DNA of 64,000 bases from Cohnella phaseoli (GTDB lineage: Bacteria > Bacillota > Bacilli > Paenibacillales > Paenibacillaceae): positions 62,001-126,000 of the forward strand of contig NZ_QRDZ01000015.1 in assembly GCF_003386235.1 (NCBI RefSeq), written 5' to 3'. The position numbers and the translations under genes are program-made. The notes beneath the pieces were generated by a model. It was not told the origin of the DNA. It saw only the letters and a list, made by a program, of their open reading frames with translations, and made no database searches. Of the stretch, positions 60,416 through 64,000 are shown piece by piece. Position 1 is the stretch's first letter, and each line of letters starts with the position of its first letter.

Positions 60416-61228
60416 TTACAAAGGAACGGCGATTTTTTCCTTCTGGCGAAAGAACACCCAACGGGTAAAACCGATCTCGCGCAGGCGGGAGCGGACAGCC
60501 TCCCATTCGTCTCCGACGCGGGCCGGCAGATGGGCGTCCGAGCCGAAAGTGACGTCGGCGCCGAAGTGCAGCGCGCGTTCGAGAACGGCGTCCGACGGAT
60601 ACCAGCCGCCGCAATCCTTTGTTTTCCCGCTCGTATTGATTTCGATCGACAGATCGTTCGCGGCGACCGCCTTTAGCGCTTCGTCGATGTCGGCTTCCGC
60701 TCCGGCAATGTCGGCAAAACCCGGATAATAACCTTTCATCGCGTCAATGTGGCCAAGCACCTGGAATAGTCCGCTTTCCGCAGAGCGGCGGATCAGTTCG
60801 TAATAATACTTTTTCTCGTCCAGCTGCTGCGCCTCGTCCTTGTCCTTCCAACGGTTGCGGTTAAAGATGCTGACGCCTCTCGTCTGATGCACGGAACCGA
60901 TAATGTAATCGAACGGGTAGGGGGCGTAAGCCGACCGGTACAGCTCAATCTGGTCGATATAGAAATCGGATTCGACGCCAAGCAGCACCTCGATCCGGTC
61001 CTTGTATTGTTCTTTGAGCCGGAGCACCTCCGCCACATAATTCGGAAATTCGCTGCGGGCCATCGCGATGCCAGGCTGAGGATGATCGTGCTCGTGGGCA
61101 AAATAAGGCGAATGGTCGGAGATGCCGATAACGTCCAAACCGGCGCCAATCGCCGCTTCGATGTAATCCCGAATGCTGTCCGATGCATGTCCGCATCTGA
61201 TGTGGTGCGTGTGCAAATCGAATTTCAT
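60416..61228 (-). CDS. hisK: PHP-domain phosphatase (histidinol-phosphatase-like)
   Basis: 270 residues. PHP metal ligands in DLHTHHIRCGH, GISDHSPYFAHEHD, LLGVESDFY, VLGHIDAMKGYYP and TFGSDAHLPARVG. HisK-type enzymes remove phosphate from histidinol phosphate; other PHP substrates cannot be excluded. ATG 61228 is eight bases after TAGGAG; GTG 61237 would overlap the SD. A miniature element sits directly upstream and its CTAG flank forms the first bases of that SD. Confidence 0.82.
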   Translation of the reverse strand: MKFDLHTHHIRCGHASDSIRDYIEAAIGAGLDVIGISDHSPYFAHEHDHPQPGIAMARSEFPNYVAEVLRLKEQYKDRIEVLLGVESDFYIDQIELYRSAYAPYPFDYIIGSVHQTRGVSIFNRNRWKDKDEAQQLDEKKYYYELIRRSAESGLFQVLGHIDAMKGYYPGFADIAGAEADIDEALKAVAANDLSIEINTSGKTKDCGGWYPSDAVLERALHFGADVTFGSDAHLPARVGDEWEAVRSRLREIGFTRWVFFRQKEKIAVPL

Positions 61229-61243
61229 TTCGTTCACTCCTAG

Positions 61244-61393
61244 GGCGTGTCTGCATACTCCGAGGGCAGCAGATTTTGCCGAATTTTCGTTCCATGCAAG
61301 GAACTTTTGTGAAGGCGTACCGGGGGTACGTCAAGCAAAAGTGACGCAGCAGGGGAGGTGAAAGACGCCCCCGAGCGGGTTTGCAGACACGCC
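61244..61393. mobile_element. 150-bp miniature element, CTAG-flanked, copy 2
   Basis: Terminal repeats GGCGTGTCTGCA (61244-61255) and TGCAGACACGCC (61382-61393), flanked by CTAG (61240-61243) and CTCG (61394-61397). The interior is the same as copy 1 at 17734-17890 (for example ATGCAAGGAACTTTTGTGAA) on the opposite strand, in the same orientation relative to the downstream gene. It lies 7 bp from the lysR stop. Confidence 0.82.
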
Positions 61394-61404
61394 CTCGCGT
61401 ATCG

Positions 61405-62307
61405 TTATTCGCTTCCGATGAATTGATCCTCGGGCATCCCCTTCAGATCGTTCAAAAACTGCCTCATCGCGCTGTTGACGTATCTCCCCGACTTGGTCAT
61501 CACGCCGACGGGGTGGCTGACCTCCAGTTCGGTTACAGGGATCATTTTGAGCGTTCCGCGCCGGACCTCCTCGGCTATGGACAGCTTGGAGACGACCGCG
61601 GCTCCCAGATTCAGCTCTACCATCCGCTTGACTTCCTCGCTGCTTCCCAACTCCATGGCGATATTCGGCTCAATTCCGTGCTCGCGCAGCACCCGATCCG
61701 TGAACCGTCTGCCCAAGGTGTCCGGCGACAGCAAAATCAAAGGAACGTCCTTCAGCATATCGATCGTGACCCGCTTGGCTCCGGCGAGCGGATGCTGCGG
61801 AGCGACGACGAATTCGAACGTATCGTAGTAGAGGATGGACGTTTCCACTTGCAGGCTGCGGTCGGTCAAGTAGCCGATGCCGATATCGACGGCGCCGTTC
61901 TCGACGCTGGAAAGCACTTGGGTCGAAGACATGGAGAGGATGCTGGTCTTAATGAGCGGATACTGGTTCTGAAAATAGGACAGGACGCGGGGCAAAATCT
62001 GAATCGCGATGGAGGAGGTCGTTCCGAGCACGATATGGCCTTGGGGCACTTGGTTCAGATCGGTCAGCTTCTGCTTAAGCTGCTCCACGATGGTAAGTAT
62101 TTGCTCGGCATGGTCGAGAAAGACTTGTCCTCTGTCCGTTAAGGCGACGGGGTGATTGCGGTCGACGAGAATCGCTTTGAACTCGTCTTCGAGACTTTTG
62201 ATTTGCGCCGATACGGCGGGCTGCGTCAAGTTGAGCACTTCGCCGGCTTTGCGGAAGCTTAGCGTTTTGGATATCGTGACTAACGTCTCCAGTTGGCTGA
62301 TGTTCAC
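61405..62307 (-). CDS. LysR-family regulator
   Basis: 300 residues: winged helix-turn-helix (LSFRKAGEVLNLTQPAVSAQIKSLE) then effector domain. Divergent from the exporter gene across 192 bp, so it may control it, though the two perfect palindromes there are not of LysR type. AAGGAGG is 12 bases or more before ATG 62307. Effector unknown; the CbbR/CysL group is similar in general form. Confidence 0.86.
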   Translation of the reverse strand: MNISQLETLVTISKTLSFRKAGEVLNLTQPAVSAQIKSLEDEFKAILVDRNHPVALTDRGQVFLDHAEQILTIVEQLKQKLTDLNQVPQGHIVLGTTSSIAIQILPRVLSYFQNQYPLIKTSILSMSSTQVLSSVENGAVDIGIGYLTDRSLQVETSILYYDTFEFVVAPQHPLAGAKRVTIDMLKDVPLILLSPDTLGRRFTDRVLREHGIEPNIAMELGSSEEVKRMVELNLGAAVVSKLSIAEEVRRGTLKMIPVTELEVSHPVGVMTKSGRYVNSAMRQFLNDLKGMPEDQFIGSE

Positions 62308-62414
62308 CTGTACGCCTCCTTATATATTGAATTAATTTATCAACAGTCCCGATGGATATAAACAGGATTTGTCATAACTCTATTATAGGGGAAATGTTTT
62401 TTCATCGCAAAGGG

Positions 62415-62468
62415 TTTACAAGTACTCAAAATTGAGTATAATTACGATGTTGTACTCAAATTTGAGTA
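62415..62468 (+). promoter_or_regulatory. exporter promoter with two identical-type operators 30 bp apart
   Basis: TTTACA (62415-62420), 16 bp, TATAAT (62437-62442). TACTCAA-AA-TTGAGTA (62423-62438) covers the spacer and start of the -10; TACTCAA-AT-TTGAGTA (62453-62468) lies just after the transcription start. Both are perfect 7-bp palindromes, centres exactly 30 bp apart. Confidence 0.82.
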
Positions 62469-62499
62469 TTTTAATCCGTCTAGAGAGGAAGTTCACCGT

Positions 62500-64000
62500 A
62501 TGGATGTTAATAAGAGCAACACCAAGCTCGTCGTGGCCGGTCTTTTGCTGGGCTTGTTTATGTCGGCGCTTGATCAGACGATCGTCTCCACGGCGATGAC
62601 GACAATTATTAAGAAGCTGGGAGGACTCGAAAGCTTTATTTGGGTGTATTCCGCTTATATGATTGCGATGGTCGTCGCGACCCCGATTTTCGGCAAGCTG
62701 TCGGATATGTACGGACGCAAGCGGTTTTTCCTGATGGGCTTGATTCTGTTCCTGCTTGGCTCGATTTTGTGCGGCACGGCGCAGAACATGGATCAGCTGA
62801 TCATCTACCGCGCGATTCAAGGCATTGGCGGCGGCGCTTTGATGCCGATCGTCTTTACGATTATTTTCGATCTGTTTCCGGGAGAGAAGCGGGGGAAAAT
62901 GATGGGGCTGTTCGGCGCGGTATTCGGCGTGTCCAGCGTTTTCGGACCGATCTTGGGCGGGGCGATTACCGATTATATGAGCTGGCGCTGGATTTTTTAC
63001 ATTAACGTGCCGATCGGGCTGCTGTCCATCTACTTCATTGCAACGGCGTACCGCGAATCGAGAAATACCCGCAAGCAAGTGATCGACTGGGCCGGAGCGG
63101 TGCTGCTGACCGGCGCGATTCTGTGCTTGATGTTCGGGCTGGAGCTGGGCGGTTCCGAAGGCTGGGCTTGGGATTCCGTTAAAACAGTCTCCTTGTTCGC
63201 CGGTTCCGCGGTGCTGCTCGCGCTGTTCCTGTGGGCGGAGAGCGTCGCGAAGGACCCGATCATCAAGCTGTCGTTGTTCCGTACGCGTCTCTTCACGAGC
63301 AGCATGGCGATTAGCCTGCTCTACGGCGGCGTAATGATCGCCAGCGCGACTTATATTCCGATTTTTATTCAAGGCGTATTCCATAAAACGGCGACGGAAA
63401 CGAGCACGGTGCTAACCCCGATGATGCTAGGCGTCGTGCTGAGCAGTCAAATCGGAGGCAGAGTCGCCAGCCGCTTCAGATACCGGGACGTGATGCTCGT
63501 GTCCGCGGTAACGCTGCTGATCGGCTCCTATTTGCTCGGATTTGTGATGAATACCGACACAAGCCGTCTCGTCATCACCCTGTTCATGATCGTGATCGGA
63601 CTCGGCATGGGTGTATCCTTCTCGCTGCTGAACATCTCGACGCTCGGCTCCGTTCCTCCGCAATACAAAGGCTCGGCCTCGTCGCTGATCACCTTTTTCC
63701 GGACCATCGGTTCGGCGCTCGGCGTAACGGTGTTCGGAACGCTGCAGAAGCATCATTTTCAAGAGGGAATTCGGGAAGTGCCGAATATGAGTCCCGAAAT
63801 GGCGGGACAGATCAAGGGCGGCCAAGCGCTGCTCGATCCGACCATTCAAGAGAAGATGGGACTGTCTCCCGACATCGTGAACGGTCTGCTCTCCAAGCTG
63901 GCCGGCTCGATCACTTACATTTTTCAGTGGTCGGTGCTATTGCCCGCCTTGGCGCTCGTGTTCGTGCTGCTGATGGGACGCGCCAGAATGGAGAAAACCG
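62500..64000 (+). CDS. MFS multidrug exporter, DHA2/EmrB type, 3' end outside window
   Basis: 500 codons are visible and the frame is still open at the window end. Motif A is GKLSDMYGRKRFFL near residue 65; ALDQTIVSTAMTTI (motif D1) near 22; RAIQGIGGGALMPI in helix 4; GAVFGVSSVFGPILGG (motif C, antiporter) near 148. About fourteen helices, as in DHA2 exporters. GAGAGGAAG precedes ATG 62500. Repressor-type operators in its promoter suggest drug-inducible expression. Confidence 0.92.
   Translation, partial: MDVNKSNTKLVVAGLLLGLFMSALDQTIVSTAMTTIIKKLGGLESFIWVYSAYMIAMVVATPIFGKLSDMYGRKRFFLMGLILFLLGSILCGTAQNMDQLIIYRAIQGIGGGALMPIVFTIIFDLFPGEKRGKMMGLFGAVFGVSSVFGPILGGAITDYMSWRWIFYINVPIGLLSIYFIATAYRESRNTRKQVIDWAGAVLLTGAILCLMFGLELGGSEGWAWDSVKTVSLFAGSAVLLALFLWAESVAKDPIIKLSLFRTRLFTSSMAISLLYGGVMIASATYIPIFIQGVFHKTATETSTVLTPMMLGVVLSSQIGGRVASRFRYRDVMLVSAVTLLIGSYLLGFVMNTDTSRLVITLFMIVIGLGMGVSFSLLNISTLGSVPPQYKGSASSLITFFRTIGSALGVTVFGTLQKHHFQEGIREVPNMSPEMAGQIKGGQALLDPTIQEKMGLSPDIVNGLLSKLAGSITYIFQWSVLLPALALVFVLLMGRARMEKT

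Noticed and set aside
62416..63384. 322-codon minus-strand frame
   Set aside because: Antisense to the EmrB-type exporter; composition is Gln/Arg/His-rich and no family is recognisable.
1..64000. CRISPR array, tRNA, rRNA or complete insertion sequence
   Set aside because: No regular spacer-repeat array, cloverleaf or transposase ORF was seen; the tandem arrays have degenerate units without spacers.

Overview
Kind of organism. The window is high-coding-density, roughly 50-55% GC Firmicute DNA with endospore-former genes (sda, Spo0E-like, YheC/D-like, YtgP-like), Shine-Dalgarno (SD) sequences of the AAGGAGG type, frequent TTG/GTG starts, and gene neighbourhoods known from Bacillus and Paenibacillus (yuzB-yutJ-yutI, dnaB-dnaI, Ktr potassium uptake behind a c-di-AMP riboswitch). 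MqnE (futalosine route to menaquinone) together with the general style points to Paenibacillaceae (Paenibacillus/Cohnella type); this placement is inference. No rRNA, tRNA, CRISPR array or complete transposase was seen. Layout. 1-1260: 3' end of ctaB and an SCO1-type copper chaperone. 1284-1590: a miniature inverted-repeat element with a 10-bp target duplication. 1760-3453 (minus): small Toprim protein and an MFS transporter. 3635-7319: a membrane/transglutaminase/class B PBP operon. 7719-11309: a manganese/zinc ABC importer with a possible MntR site in its promoter. 11459-16343: HAD phosphatase, DUF456 protein, lipid II flippase-like protein, stalk-domain lipoprotein, thioredoxin-like protein. 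16376-17894: two different miniature elements flanking ctaA. 17906-23466: HEPN-like protein, SDR, the Nfu/YuzB/YutJ cluster, MqnE and an IscA-like protein. 23746-25477: sporulation-checkpoint genes, including sda behind a cluster of DnaA boxes. 25596-28310: YumC-type ferredoxin reductase and a Rex-site-bearing ndh operon. 28503-34830: aspartase, HemQ, GtrA, dnaB-dnaI. 35240-38373: sulfate importer (no ATPase gene here) and YezD. 38485-41883: AT-rich accessory genes, a short YqzM-like gene and uvrC with an unusual acidic insert. 42297-47863: YkoP-like, PAP2 phosphatase, phospholipid-methyltransferase-like, two-component system, CPBP protease. 48067-51227: c-di-AMP riboswitch, ktrB-ktrA, polysaccharide deacetylase. 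51293-55621: LysR divergent from sdhCAB. 55687-64000: VanY-type carboxypeptidase, chemoreceptor, sensor-domain protein, HxlR, PHP phosphatase, LysR and an EmrB-type exporter that runs off the window. How the genes work together. Many loci serve aerobic respiration: heme O/A synthesis (ctaB, ctaA), copper delivery (SCO1), heme b (hemQ), menaquinone (mqnE), NADH entry (ndh, apparently under Rex) and succinate entry (sdhCAB). A second theme is replication and its link to sporulation (dnaB, dnaI, DnaA boxes before sda, Spo0E-like). A third is the envelope (PBP operon, flippase, VanY, deacetylase, PAP2/methyltransferase/histidine kinase block). Most notable non-coding structure: three unrelated miniature inverted-repeat elements, one present twice and both times sitting directly against the Shine-Dalgarno sequence of the downstream gene in the same orientation; a dispersed family of about 50-bp tandem repeats; paired operators exactly 30 bp apart before the exporter; and textbook-quality Rex, DnaA and c-di-AMP regulatory sites.
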